Source: Aplectana chamaeleonis (taxonomy: Eukaryota; Nematoda; Chromadorea; Rhabditida; Cosmocercidae). Taken from it: 64,000 bases of DNA. Below, one piece after another: positions 23,001 through 33,393 of this stretch. The stretch spans positions 186,001 through 250,000 of the forward strand of contig JAPDOI010000063.1 in assembly GCA_029168955.1 (NCBI GenBank), in the 5' to 3' direction. Position 1 is the stretch's first letter; every line of letters begins with the position of its first letter. A program made the position numbers and the translations under genes. The notes under the pieces were generated by a model. That model did not search any database and was not told the origin of the DNA. It was given only the letters and a program-made list of their open reading frames with translations.

Positions 23001-26000
23001 ACCATCTTGATGAAGGTCGTCCCAGCGGCCTCTTTTCATCTCTTAGTAGCCACTCTGTAACTCCGAGACTCCATCTATCATCTGTTCTTCGCAGTAAATG
23101 ACCGGCCCAGCGATGCTTCAACTACGTCATGTACTGCAGCGGATCTTTCAAACGCGACTGCTGCCTCATTTCTGTTCTTCGTATGCCTTTTTGCCACTTC
23201 CGACGTCGGCTCGCCTTCAGAATACACTTCTTCAGAGCACGGAGTGTTGTTTGCATGGCATTGGAGGAACAGGAACAAATGGCGAACAAAAATCAAACAA
23301 GCTGACCCTGCGAATCTGTGTGGGACAACCGCTAGTAAAAAGGCTCAATACGGCATTTTGCTGGCGTTTTCTTCACCTACCATAAGTTTTCTGCAAATCT
23401 TTTTTTTTCATTCACTTGATGACCATCCCTTTTGTGTACTGAACCGACGTACTTTAACACTTAGGAGACCGCGCGTTCCACGGCTAGCCCCCGTAGCGGA
23501 CCGGCGCGCTCCACGGCCTATCGCTTCTGTGAGCTTTCTAAGTGATTTTTTGTTGTAATTGCCTATAACAAAAGCAGATATATAGCGCCTAATATCTGCA
23601 TACCAGTTATAGAACTTTTATCAAACATAGATGTAAAAGCAATAATTAGAAGGAATCCGTTTTTCTTGAAGTAAAGCGACAAATCCGAGTTTTTGACGTG
23701 GGTGCGCAGTGTGGACACACGGTCCGTTAAGGGGTAATGATATATGGCTTGGTTCCACCCAGCAGAGACAAATATGGTCCGTGTCGTTTTAGAGCGACTA
23801 TCCAAAACACTAAATGCCATTTGCAGCTATGTCCCAGAGCATCTACATGGTATGAACTTGTTCGTCGGGCAACTTTCGTTACTCTTCGTTGAAACAGCCT
23901 ATCACTGCAGTCTTCTAATCGCCGTTAACAGGTGAGTGTGTTCGTTTGTTCTCACTTACTTTGGACATACATATTGTACTCTCTGCCGGAACTACAATAT
24001 AGTCGTGCATACACACAAATTAACGTGAGCTATGATTTTGCTGCATTCCTTCACCACAACAAAACTATGTCCCACGTTCAACTTTTATGAATCTCGGCAT
24101 AATATGAAAGCACAGCAGTAGTTTGTTAAACAATCGAACCCAATGTCACAGCTTTAACGTTTATGCACGGAAGTCGGCCAACGTTTCATCGTTTTCGCCT
24201 TCGTCGAAGACTGGAATGCGAAACACATAAGTATCTGATCGACCTAGCATTACATCATTGCAAAAGTAGAAGGTTATCAAGAAAAGTGTACGAAAACAGC
24301 TTTTATTTTGTGAGCACAACCAAACAGATCAGACCTGGCAGACACTCTCAGTTAGATTCGAATGGCGAGTGAACGAGCGGGACCATGAAATCGAAAAAAC
24401 TAAAACTATGTTCAGTGCATAGCAGCTGTTTAGTGCATGGCTCCATGCATGAAGACATAACCCAGTTTTCTGATAGGAAATCATCCATCCGCTTGAAAGT
24501 TCTTAGCCACATCTGAAAATCAAAGGATCTACGCTTGATATCGTTGACAGTCTGCTTCAAAGATTCGAACTCCTTCAAAGCAAAGGTGTTATAGGACGCG
24601 GCATACGTCTCATAAAAGATGTTCCGTCTCATAGGCTTCATCCTCCTGACCTGTCTCGCTGCAAGGAGCCGGATTCATCAATGTTCCAACTCAGCGCTCT
24701 TGACCCGCCAAGCCAGTGTGATTCCGGCAATTCATCATCAACTTACCAACCCATGCGCCAATGGATTGGTTGCATGGGTCAGCGCTAACAGACGAAAAAA
24801 GCTATTAAGTGGCTAAACAATTCAGTAGAAGTCGTGCACAATCGCTAAAGCGTGCGCCACCGTTGGCTTTGGATAGTTTGGTGCTATTCGCTAGAATTAT
24901 TTTTTTCTTAACAATTCTGTGCTCTCGATAGAGAGAACTGCAGTTTTTTGTAAAAGGTAATGATGCAGCAATAGGAAAGTTACGTAGCGCTAATAAGAAA
25001 GCGATGGGCCCCATTATTCCGAAAGCGCTCGTAACACAACACCTCGTTAGAGAAATCTTCTTGAAAACAGATTTCGCCTTATTTTGGTATATGGCGGCAA
25101 TTCATGCGCACTGTGTGCAACAGAATTAGACTTCATACTGAAATATCTCGGTCAGCGTAACCCACCCTGTTCGGCGCGTGGTGGTACGGGGCTTAAACCG
25201 CTGGGCAGGTTAGGCACCTGTGTAGACTTACAGTAGATCAACCCAAGTTGGTTTATGAATTCGGCGCAAGTTAGTCTGTCAAACGTTCCCTACTCAGGTA
25301 ACGACTATCGCACATTACCCGTCTGAGTCTGTAATATTTGCTTGGTCTTCTGACAATCTCACGTGACAATGTTTTGCGTTACAGGCTGGTAGCCGTTCTC
25401 TACCCAGTGCTATACCGAAAAGTGTTTGGGACAAAAACAACTCTTCTATTGCTCGCGTTGATAACATTGATGTCACTGCTCTATTTCTGCATTTATTTCA
25501 TAGGTTAATACAAGCTCAACACGTACGATTTACTTTGACTGCTTGATGTACACATTTTAAGAAGGCTGCAGCTTCTCGTTCCACCACGAAGAAGGTGTGT
25601 GGGCTTTTGGTGACGAACAATGTAGTCAGTGGATGGCTCTCTATATCGACATGACCTACAATGTTATCTTATTTGGTATTGTCCTTATTATTGATGTAAT
25701 TGTTTTCGCTCAACTCAGATCAGCCAGCAATGTAAGTCTTTTTCAAAATGATTACAAAACGCGGCATCCATGCTATCAGCTTTCCATTCCAGAAGTTCAT
25801 GGCTTCTGGAGGATTCAATGCGATAAAGCAAAGCGACAAAAGGTTTAAAAAGGAGAAACGATTATTTATTCAGGTTGGTCACTTCTATTTAGCTTGATGA
25901 AAGGAGTAACCACAGCTTGTTTTTCATTCCCCCTCATCAAATTCCAGCATGTTTTGTGCAAGCTACATCAATGTCGATACTCAAAGAAATTGAGTGGCAT

Positions 26001-29000
26001 GAAACACTACACTGAGAAAAATGTTTGAAGCGTTAATATTTTGAAATACCGCAAAATGTTGCGTCGACCGTGGTTGATAACGCTATCACACCATGACGAG
26101 CATGTTTCGGTTCTAGCTGGCGCCCAAAAGTGTCCACATTCCAGTTCATTTGTTATAGTTTTCATTATTTTTGTGCGCGCCGCAGTATATATTACGCATA
26201 AGTATGTTGATCTCCTGTGTTCGGTCTGAATACAAAACTCGCGCTATGTTTTGGAACATTTGCAGAACCTGGCAAAAAAAAGTCGGACGCTTATAACTTT
26301 TTTGAACAGTGACTTTTGTTATTTCTGAAAACGCTATCATAGTCGCAGCTCAAATTCCTACCTTGTAATGTGCTTTGTGTAACGAAGATCCTTGAACTCG
26401 TTTTGTTTTCGAACGGAATTGCATTTGCAGTCGTTTTTCAAATCGCCGGGCGCGGACAAGTGCGGCGAAACTTTGAGTAGTAGTTGTATGGTTTCCGTTT
26501 TCGATTTAGTCTGACGCATGAACGAGGCGGCTGGCTGTGCGAGGTTGAGGGCCTTGGGCAGCGTCCATAGCAGACGTCCTAGCGTCAAGTGACCGTAAAA
26601 TGACGGTGGGGTTTGAATCTTCAGCATTTATTATTGATCTGACTCCCTGCGACTCCCCAGCGCCCACTGCGGCCGGCCAATCGCTGATGGTGGAGGCATA
26701 GTGACCGTAATGGCTGTCACTAATATTATCGATACAATCTTCAACCACATACCGTCCTCGGACCGTTGAATGCGCCAGCCGTGGAGCGTCATGCGCCGGC
26801 GTTTGAGCGCTGGCGTATGACGCTTCGACGCCTTGACGCTGTGCCGCTGGTCGTCTGCTATGACGGTGCCTTACTGGAGGATGGGGTTTCGATTCGCGCG
26901 GGGTGATCTACCGTCGCAATCCCGTCCATTCATCAGACTGAAATTATCAAGCGAACTCTACAGGTAGTAGAAGAGGAATCTCTATGTTTTATGTGTGAAT
27001 CAGATGCAGGTAGAACAGTCTCGAGAATCGTGCAGGTAGAATTTTTAAACTCTTTCATTTAAAGGCACTGTTCACGATAAATTCCGTCCACGAGTTTTCA
27101 ATAAAAAGCATTTGTGGTCGCCCTCGCAAGCAGAACAGCGTCGAAAAAAGGGGTTAAAATGCGTTCCGAGAGGCGAAAAAACGGCTTTGAAAAATATTGC
27201 ACTTGGGAGGATCGGTCTCCTTGGGTTCAGTTGTATTCATTAACACTGACACGGCCTTATCACTGCCACGCCTTGACCTGCTATTATCAGTAGTGTTTTT
27301 TTTCTGAATTAGGCAATAGATTTGACAGAGTTTTGCCTGAAGAAGAATCCCGGATGTTTTAGACATATAATTCTCAAATCTGATGTGTATTTCAAGGAAG
27401 AACCACTGCCGTGAATCGCAGGTCAAAGCATGGCAGTGATAGAGACGTGTCAATGTTGATGACAACAACTAGACCCAAGGAGGCCGGCCTCGCTCACTGG
27501 TATCATTTTTGAAACCGTTTTTAGCTCCTGGGAAGGCTTTCAGGTTCGTTCTTCCAACAATTTTCAGCTTTTGAAGGCTACCACCACTGTTTTTGAAAGG
27601 AAACTCGGGGATGAAGTTAATCGTGAACAGTGCTTTTAACATTTGGGGTTTGAGCAATAGAAGTCCGACTTTTCAGGAAGTTCCCAAGCGCGTTTATTGA
27701 AAGCTTTCCAAAATTCGTTCTGAACACTGCTTGAGATTTTCCGACCTGCATCTAATTATGAGGGAAACATATAGATTGCCCTTCTATTCATTGTACAATT
27801 ACGGCTCAAAGTTTCACCGCACTCTGCCGCGCGCGGCATTTTTGAAAAACGACTGCAAAAACAATTTCAACCAAAATTGAAGCGATTCCAGAGCTTTTCG
27901 GTATACAGAACACGTTATAAGGTTGGGATTTGAGCTGTGAATACGATAGCGTTCTCAGATTTTGAAAAAGTCTCCGTTCAAAAAAGTTACGAGCATCGGA
28001 CGTTTTTTTGCCAAGTTTGGCAAAAGATCCCTGATTTACAAAGGCTAGCGAAGGTATTGTAGTTTATTTATTTTGAAGTAGGTCAAAACAAATAAGTCAC
28101 GAAGCCTACCGGAAGCAAACTAAGCAGTCTCTTGGAGGTATTTGTCGATCAGCAGGTACTTGTCGATCAGCTTTTTGTATTGGGCAAGGGTACTTGGCAA
28201 TGGATGATTCTTGGTTAGCTTCAGAAATTCTGGGCCGGCTCTTTGAGTGAAAAAGTTGGCTGTGATACAGGTTTTGGCTCTTGAAAAATTAAGCTTGGAC
28301 GCACCACCTCTCGTGTTTGAAGAGGAGAACCCATAAAATGTGACGATGCAAATGGGTACTGCACCGGTGCTTAATTTGTAAATCATCATCGATCATATTT
28401 CTTTCTCCGATATAGTACGGTGGGAAACTTGAACGACTTATTACGGACAGAAGCTGATGGAGTTTTAGTGTAGTCACACCAATATAATCTCATCCAAAGC
28501 TTCCTAGTAAAATTACTTTAAACTGCTTCAAGTCTCTGAATGCATCGTTTTGAGTTTGGGCTAAATACGGTAGTACCATATTCCAATAAGGGACGAATGT
28601 ACGACTTGTAGGCTAGTATAAGGTGTTCAAATGAATTCGTGGACAGAGCTTTGAACAGGTTGTGAATGGCCCTATCTGCCCTATTTGCTATCATTTCACA
28701 GTGCTCGATAAAGATTAGTTGTTCGTCTAGAATAAATCCCAGATCTCGCAGGGTTTAGTACTATCAAGTTCCAACTCACCAAGGTAATAGATGTTCCTAT
28801 CAGCAGAGTTGCCAAGATGGAGCACTTTAGTTTTAGGTGCTGACAGCGGAAGCCCCCATCTCTCTGACCAATCCGCAATTGAATTAACTGTCGATTGTAG
28901 AGCGACACAGTCCCCACTATCCTCGATAGTTTTATATACCTTGATATCATCGGCGAGCATTTTACAGGTGACAGAAGCTTGTCAAATGTTCGCATGTCCT

Positions 29001-32000
29001 TGCAATTGCGATTTCAGTTACGACAGTCTGTTACGACAAGCTCGGACAACCTGTTGTTGACCACAGGTTGATGGGATGTCACATCAAGAACAGTTCCTAC
29101 TTTGCAGGCCGCATTGAGCTCATTCATATATTCGTTTATGCTTCTGTGCTTTCACTTACTGAGTGGATTGGTTCTGCACAGTTTTTATCTTTTCATGTGC
29201 ACTACCTTTGTATGGGGCTTCGCACACGCTGCTGGAGGGTGAGTTGTGCGATTTTTGCCGTGGGTTTTTTTCCGAATATCATATTACCGATATTTAATAA
29301 AAGTGCACAGCAGGTGTAGCGCAACGTTTTACGTTTTTGCCATTAAATATTTAATTTGGACGACGAGCACGTCGATGAAAATCTGCTTGTACACCTGAGT
29401 GCATCGGCAACATTTTGACTCCATCTAACACAATGATTTCAAGGCAGTGATCATCATAAAAAAGGTAATCATGTTTCCATAGAAACTCGAAGGTACAGCG
29501 GTCCCTTGCAACAATAATGGCTAAAGAATGGCCGTAGATAGCTAAATAGCCCTACGGCCCTCAAACTTACAAGCGCTAGGCCCTATCCGCCAACATGCTC
29601 GTTGACTGTTGCGGGAGTGGACGGGTCGGTATAGTACCACCAAATTTGAGGATCCTGTAGGACTATATATGGCTTGTTTTCATCCGTTCTTTTGCCATTT
29701 TTGTTGCAGTGGACACCCGTACATTTGATTTACGTTTAAAACTGGGAGACCAATTTTGTCGTAAACACTGTCTTCAATCCATGCCGTAACCGTCACAAGG
29801 TGAGCTTCTCGCTTACTTATGCACTGAGAACGCTTCTCTTTGCATAATGACAGCCCTATCCAAAGATAGCTAGATAGCCCTACGGCCGTAGATAGCTAGA
29901 TAGCCCTACGGACCTCAAACTTACAAGCGCTTGGCCCTATCCGCCAACATCCTCGTTGACTGTTGCGGGAGTGGACGGGTCGGCATAGTACCACCAAATT
30001 TGAGGATCCTGTAGGGCTATATATGGCGTAAATCAAATGCACGGGTGTCCACTGCAACAATAATGGCAAAAGAACGGATAAAAACAAGCCATATATAGCC
30101 CTACAGGATCCTCAAATTTGGTGGTACTATGCCGACCCGAAAAAATCTGCTTGTACACCTGAGTGCATCGGCAACATTTTGACTCCATCTAACACAATGA
30201 TTTCAAGGCAGTGATCATCATAAAAAAGGCAATCAAGTTTCCATAGAAACTCGAAGGTACAGCGGTCCCTTGCAACAATAATGGCTAAAGAATGGCCGTA
30301 GATAGCTAGATAGACCTACGGCCCTCAAACTTACAAGCGCTAGGCCCTCTCCGCCAACATGCTCGTTGACTGTTGCGGGAGTGGACGGGTCGGCATAGTA
30401 CAACCAAATTTGAGGATCTTGTAGGGCTATATATGGCTTGTTTTTATTCGTTCTTTTGCCATTATTGTTGCAGTGGACACCCGTACATTTGATTTACGTT
30501 TAAAACTGGGAGACCAATTTTGTCGTAAACACTGTCTTCAATTCATGCCGTAACCGTCACAAGGTGAGCTTCTCGCTTACTTATGCACTGAGAACGCTTG
30601 TCCGTGCGTAATGACAGATTAAAGCAGAGGGTAATTTGCGTTCGGCTAAGTACCGACTTTAGTGCAGTGGCATGATTTAGTAGATGTTCATCCCATCTCA
30701 GGGAATTATTGCCGGCTTTTTCGAAATTCCCTTCACCAACATAATATGATAAAAGTGCAGGCCAGGGGAAGTGAACGAATGCTCACACTCCTGCCATAGA
30801 CTAGGTAATTATTTACGGTATGTAGGTTGTGAAAATGTGCTAATACACCTAGTAGTTAGTGCACCAGCGTCACTGTTGCACTATTTGTACCCTTGGCTCG
30901 CACTGTAATCATAATCAAAACCTCAAATTTACTGCATAGTTCTCTGAGAGCTCTAGAATAAGTGAATGACTGAAAAAGCACCTACCCTACTGCTTGGCAA
31001 TTGAAATGCTTCGCTGTTTCCTTAGGGTTCACCCAGTTGAATAAAACTCCCTTCATAGCTGAGAAAAAAATTAAAGATTAGTAGTAACAATTGAATGATC
31101 ATTACCATTAACTAGTTTTTCGAAGATCTCTATTGAAATCAGAAAATGTTTTGTAAAACTTCCGTTTGTTTCAATGATGCCGTTTATATGTGTTTGATGT
31201 ATTCTGCATCAAAAAATTTCTACTCGAAAACGAATTCAGGAAGAAAAAAAGCTGGAAATTCAAGAAAAGGAGACAGGAACTACAACACTGTAGAAATCAC
31301 ACACTAGAAGCGTGTGGGGTCTGCAGTTTGGCGCCGAGTACCCTACGTCTTGACGAAACATTACGGCCTAGTCGCTTCGACTAGATGAATCGCTTTCATC
31401 ACTGGAGCGACGTGACTAGTCGGAGAAAGCTTAGAAAAGAAAACAGGTCGTTTCGACCACCTACCAAATACTGTGCTTCTCTGGGCCGAATTCCGGTCCG
31501 CAATTGCGTCTCGACACGCTTTGCGGCCGCGCGCTTTCGCGTCGGAAGAGCTTCCAGCGCCGCAGCCGTTGATCTGCTGACTCTAGGTTGGTTTCGGAAA
31601 CTGGAAACTATACGAAATTGGAGAAAACTGAATAAAAGAGCCACATCGAGTCGGCTTTGGCACTCGAGCGCGTGCGATCGCAAAGCGTGTCGAGACGCAA
31701 TAGCGGAGCTGAATTGGGTCCAGAGAAACACAGCACCTCAGTCGCTCAACGGTCGCGACTGAAGCTGCCAGCTGATTTAACCCGCCGCGGTTCAGTACAA
31801 CGTCCGTTGCCGCGATAGGTTTTTGTAACTGATGGCAGTGTCGCGGCTAGTCGAAGCGACCTGCTATGAAAGGGGCTTGCGAAGTGGGACTACGACCTGA
31901 GAGGCCTTTTCTGCACTCTCGCAGTTGAAGAATCAGTGAATGAAAACAGACCTAGGCGGTTGCTGCTGTAATTGGACTTGAGGTCGCAGGTAGTTGACCG

Positions 32001-33090
32001 ACAGAGAGACCGAAGGCGAAATGGCTAGCATGCGCGAAAAGAAAAATGCTTGAGAAAAGTCTAACTAGAACGCGAAAAACTATAACAGAAATAAACTGCG
32101 GCATATTACCTACTTATGTAGTTTAAAACTTATTTAAAAGGTAAGCTCCACATTGTTCACTGAATAACGTAAAGTCTAATGTGCCGCAAGGATCCAATTC
32201 GAACACCATGGCTTCGCCTTGGCTTAAACTCTTATGTATTTTTGATGGACACTATCTGGAAATGCAATGTGTAATAGAAGTTGTTTTCCCTGTGTGTTCA
32301 ATGCGAGACGCGATTTCAATTCGATTTCGATCAGACCCACTCCCTGACCCAATCTCTAAATCTACACAGAATCAATTACAGAAGCATAATAGCAATGCTA
32401 CTGTAGCGCTATCGTTGTGAGACCGAGCGCGCAGCACGCATGATTCAGAAGTGATACCTGTTGGTTCCGGGTGCGCCCGAAGAAGCACTCGGGACAGGGG
32501 CTCTCTCGAAACGCGTCACAACTGAATGCAAGCGAGGTGGTCACGTGTAGAATTAAACCCTAAAAATATGAAACAACCCCTTCCTTGGTGAGTAGAGAGC
32601 GTCTATCCCGATGCACACTGATGTGGGAGAGGACTGAGAGCGCATTGCGCGCTCACCTTCTTGCGGATTAGTCCCTTTTACATCGCGATGCGTTTTTCCT
32701 GAAAGTTCCTGGAATTATTAGCCACCCTCATTCGATTTCGTCTTCACCAGATGGTTACTATTTCTCCTATTCGTTTCTCCTATCTACGAGAAGTTGCGCG
32801 CGCCATGCGCTCTAAAGCCCCGCCCACATCGGACTGCCCCTTTTCCCTCCCCCGTTGGTTCCGCAACAACCTTGATTTCGCAACCGATTCTTGAGTGCGA
32901 CTTACTAATTCAATGGCACGGACGATAAACGATTCCACGACATTCAGCTTCCCTTTATTCCAGGGTGATATTGATCTACTTCAATCCGGAAATTCGTCGA
33001 CATCTGGCGAGCGTTCAACATTTCATGAAGTTTATGAAGGATCCAGACAGTGTCAGCACAGTACATATCGCCTCAACAGGTCAGAAGTGA
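19982..33090 (+). CDS. Srx-type 7TM chemoreceptor, gene 2 (complete, 8 exons)
   Basis: The coding exons are 19982-20077, 20165-20325, 23827-23931, 25385-25503, 25562-25731, 25793-25873, 29108-29238 and 32964-33090. They give 329 aa and a TGA stop with consistent phases. It is a plasma-membrane chemoreceptor-type GPCR. Landmarks are the TM1 Asn (41), FRSSFGY (54-60), Trp-Ala-Thr-Pro-Trp closing TM2 (79-83), Asn-Arg at the end of TM3 (120-121) with YPVLY after it, Gly-Cys (162-163), WAF (174-176), Cys181, TM5 with IDMTYN, a Lys-rich loop ending RLFIQ (about 240-244), TM6-TM7 in one exon, and FNPEIRRHL (294-302). ATG 20003 is a second in-frame start (322 aa). Long introns carry many transposons, which may slow or disturb expression. 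The ligand is unknown. Confidence 0.88.
20165..20325 (+). CDS. Gene 2 exon 2: TM1-TM2
   Basis: 161 nt, the same as gene 1 exon 117-277, with acceptor GCAG and donor GTAAGT. It includes CNMLSFLILIRHREF, then SSFGY and TM2. Confidence 0.9.
20342..20652 (+). mobile_element. Truncated family A fold-back MITE
   Basis: The order matches family A from its left end (GCATACGTGCTCTCAAAAG) through the internal palindrome (GGGATGCTGGGCCATTCCC and its complement) and then stops near 20652. The right terminus is missing. Confidence 0.68.
20880..20995 (-). repeat. GC-rich repeat family K, reversed copy
   Basis: TGAATGGACGGGGCTGCGAC through GCCTGGTCCATGCGTCAGAC is the reverse of 19673-19792, with substitutions. 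Confidence 0.6.
22655..22870 (+). mobile_element. LINE 3' end (reverse transcriptase C-terminal tail)
   Basis: The frame reads SGWYGHVLQRNEGSMANI, then MKLAGMKPRRKPE. The pattern W-Y/F-GHVLRR...(12-20)...G-x-RPRGRP is the usual C-terminal tail of RTE-like and related non-LTR retrotransposons. No reverse transcriptase core is attached with certainty. It faces the next fragment tail to tail. Confidence 0.6.
22905..23290 (-). mobile_element. RTE-type LINE C-terminal fragment
   Basis: On the minus strand, LRALKKCILKASR, RLKDPLQYMT (with a stop after it) and KHRWAGHLLRRTDDRWS lead to RDEKRPLGRPSSRWSDS. This is the RTE tail with the conserved KHRWAGH and GRPxxRW blocks. At least one stop interrupts it. 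Confidence 0.78.
23827..23931 (+). CDS. Gene 2 exon 3: TM3 with Asn-Arg
   Basis: 105 nt, equal to gene 1 exon 1871-1975, with acceptor TTGCAG and donor GTGAGTG. It encodes VGQLSLLFVE, then YHCSLLIAVN and the split Arg. Confidence 0.9.
23932..25384 (+). other. Intron 3 of gene 2 (1.45 kb)
   Basis: No repeat family is recognised with confidence. A minus-strand open frame of 97 codons (24348-24641) has a protein-like composition (FALKEFESLKQTVNDIKR) and could be a transposon relic. I do not know its family. Confidence 0.35.
25385..25503 (+). CDS. Gene 2 exon 4: TM4
   Basis: 119 nt, with acceptor TTACAG and donor GTTAAT. It encodes LVAVLYPVLYRKVFG and TM4. The end phase is 1. The next intron is only 58 bp and is absent from gene 1. 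Confidence 0.88.
25562..25731 (+). CDS. Gene 2 exon 5: second extracellular loop and TM5
   Basis: 170 nt, with acceptor TTTTAAG and donor GTAAGT. It encodes EGCSFSF, VWAFGDEQC and LYIDMTYNVILFGIVLIIDV. Together with exon 4 it equals the single 289-nt exon of gene 1. Confidence 0.9.
25793..25873 (+). CDS. Gene 2 exon 6: third intracellular loop
   Basis: 81 nt in phase 0, with acceptor TTCCAG and donor GTTGGT. It encodes a Lys-rich loop ending KEKRLFIQ. It is three nucleotides shorter than its gene 1 counterpart. Confidence 0.85.
26511..26940 (+). repeat. Family K repeat split by a family J insertion
   Basis: The left part (CTGACGCATGAACGAGGCGG) and right part (GATTCGCGCGGGGTGATCTA to CATTCATCAGACT) match the intact copy at 19673. 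The middle is an unrelated family J element. Confidence 0.62.
26573..26863. mobile_element. Fold-back element, family J copy 1 (empty site)
   Basis: The ends are GTCCATAGCAGACG and CGTCTGCTATGAC; 291 bp. It holds GCTGATGGTGGAGGCATAG uninterrupted, the position at which copy 2 (34590) carries a 155-bp insertion. Confidence 0.75.
27061..27640. mobile_element. Fold-back element, family C copy 2
   Basis: The ends are AAAGGCACTGTTCACGATAA and GTTAATCGTGAACAGTGC. The central CCACGCCTTGACCTGC is answered by GCAGGTCAAAGCATGGCAG. The order is the same as in copy 1 at 15775. Confidence 0.78.
28120..29000 (-). mobile_element. CR1-like LINE reverse transcriptase, C-terminal part
   Basis: On the minus strand, MLADDIKVYKTIEDSGD carries the (F/L)ADD catalytic box. 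It is followed by SIADWSERWGLPLSAPKTKV and LHLGNSADRNIYYLGE, the thumb-like region LILAYKSYIRPLLEYG, and the tail YKLSTGAVPI, NFFTQRAGPEFLKLTK to a stop at 28120. Frames change at least twice. It lies antisense in intron 6 of gene 2 and is inactive. Confidence 0.8.
29108..29238 (+). CDS. Gene 2 exon 7: TM6-TM7
   Basis: 131 nt, equal to gene 1 exon 3267-3397, with acceptor TTTGCAG and donor GTGAGT. It encodes SSFIYSFMLLCFHLLSG and TTFVWGFAHAAG. It is separated from exon 6 by a 3.2-kb transposon-filled intron. Confidence 0.9.
29377..29853 (+). repeat. Direct duplication, unit 1 (477 bp)
   Basis: From AAAATCTGCTTGTACACCTG to CATAATGACAG. It is repeated almost base for base at 30140-30617. Only scattered differences are seen (for example GGTCGGTATAG versus GGTCGGCATAG). 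Confidence 0.88.
29981..30135. repeat. Inverted repeat between the duplicated units
   Basis: GGCATAGTACCACCAAATTT at 29981 is answered by its complement ending at 30135, with about 45-bp arms. The segment is itself built from pieces of the duplicated unit in both orientations. Confidence 0.8.
30140..30617 (+). repeat. Direct duplication, unit 2 (478 bp)
   Basis: Second copy of 29377-29853. The right boundary is after GCGTAATGACAG, beyond which the sequences diverge. Confidence 0.88.
30618..31468 (+). other. Intron 7 of gene 2, no feature seen
   Basis: Unique-looking AT-rich sequence without motifs or exons that I can support. Confidence 0.35.
31469..31735. mobile_element. Fold-back MITE, family I copy 1
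   Basis: Starts TACTGTGCTTCTCTGGGCC and ends near CAGAGAAACACAGCA. The inner arms GCAATTGCGTCTCGACACGC and GCGTGTCGAGACGCAA are inverted. About 267 bp. The core lies in the opposite orientation to the copy at 44701. Confidence 0.8.
31736..32490 (+). other. Intron 7 of gene 2, repeat-like
   Basis: 32230-32360 resembles 33880-33970 (GTGTTCAATGCGAGACGCGA against a similar stretch), so it is a diverged repeat. No exon was found. Confidence 0.4.
32491..32609. mobile_element. MULE-like MITE, family P copy 2 (short)
   Basis: 119 bp, from GGGACAGGGGCTCTC to GAGCGTCTATCCC. The 9-bp flanks are GAAGCACTC and GATGCACAC (7 of 9 alike), a decayed target duplication. Confidence 0.7.
32610..32963 (+). other. 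End of intron 7, no feature seen
   Basis: Ordinary sequence leading to the TTATTCCAG acceptor of the last exon. Confidence 0.4.
32964..33090 (+). CDS. Gene 2 terminal exon
   Basis: 127 nt ending in TGA, with acceptor TTCCAG. It completes the split Gly and encodes VILIYFNPEIRRHL followed by a 28-residue tail that differs from gene 1. No AATAAA was seen close by. Confidence 0.9.
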
Positions 33091-33393
33091 ACACGGAGTT
33101 GTTATTATGACGAGACTAAAACCCATCCAAGCTTCGCTTCAGAGATACGACCGAGATGTTGCAAGCATGATGATCGGCGACTCACGTATTGAAAACCAAA
33201 GTGACATGAACATTCCGTCTCTGGATCTCCTGGGAATTCTAAGTCAGATCCCAACCCCACTAGCTATGGACTGTGACTGTTACTATTTCAATCCATTTTT
33301 GTGTTCAGAAAGACTCTTTTGCTGAACCAGTGTGCATGTGTATAGACGTTCTTTGCTGGCATTACAGGTAATTACCATGACTTAAACTCCTTG

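Larger units (their letters stand above)
20326..23826 (+). other. Intron 2 of gene 2 (3.5 kb)
   Basis: It is filled with repeats: a truncated family A element, a reversed family K copy, a GC-rich stretch around 21890-22560 and two LINE 3' ends that meet tail to tail. A 260-codon open frame at 21844-22626 lies in the GC-rich part and is not supported as a host gene. Confidence 0.6.

Noticed and set aside
24348..24641. Minus-strand 97-codon frame with protein-like composition
   Set aside because: No recognisable domain, splice context or neighbour support; kept only as a note in the intron entry.
29377..30617. CRISPR-like array
   Set aside because: Units of about 478 bp, no short regular spacers and a eukaryotic context.
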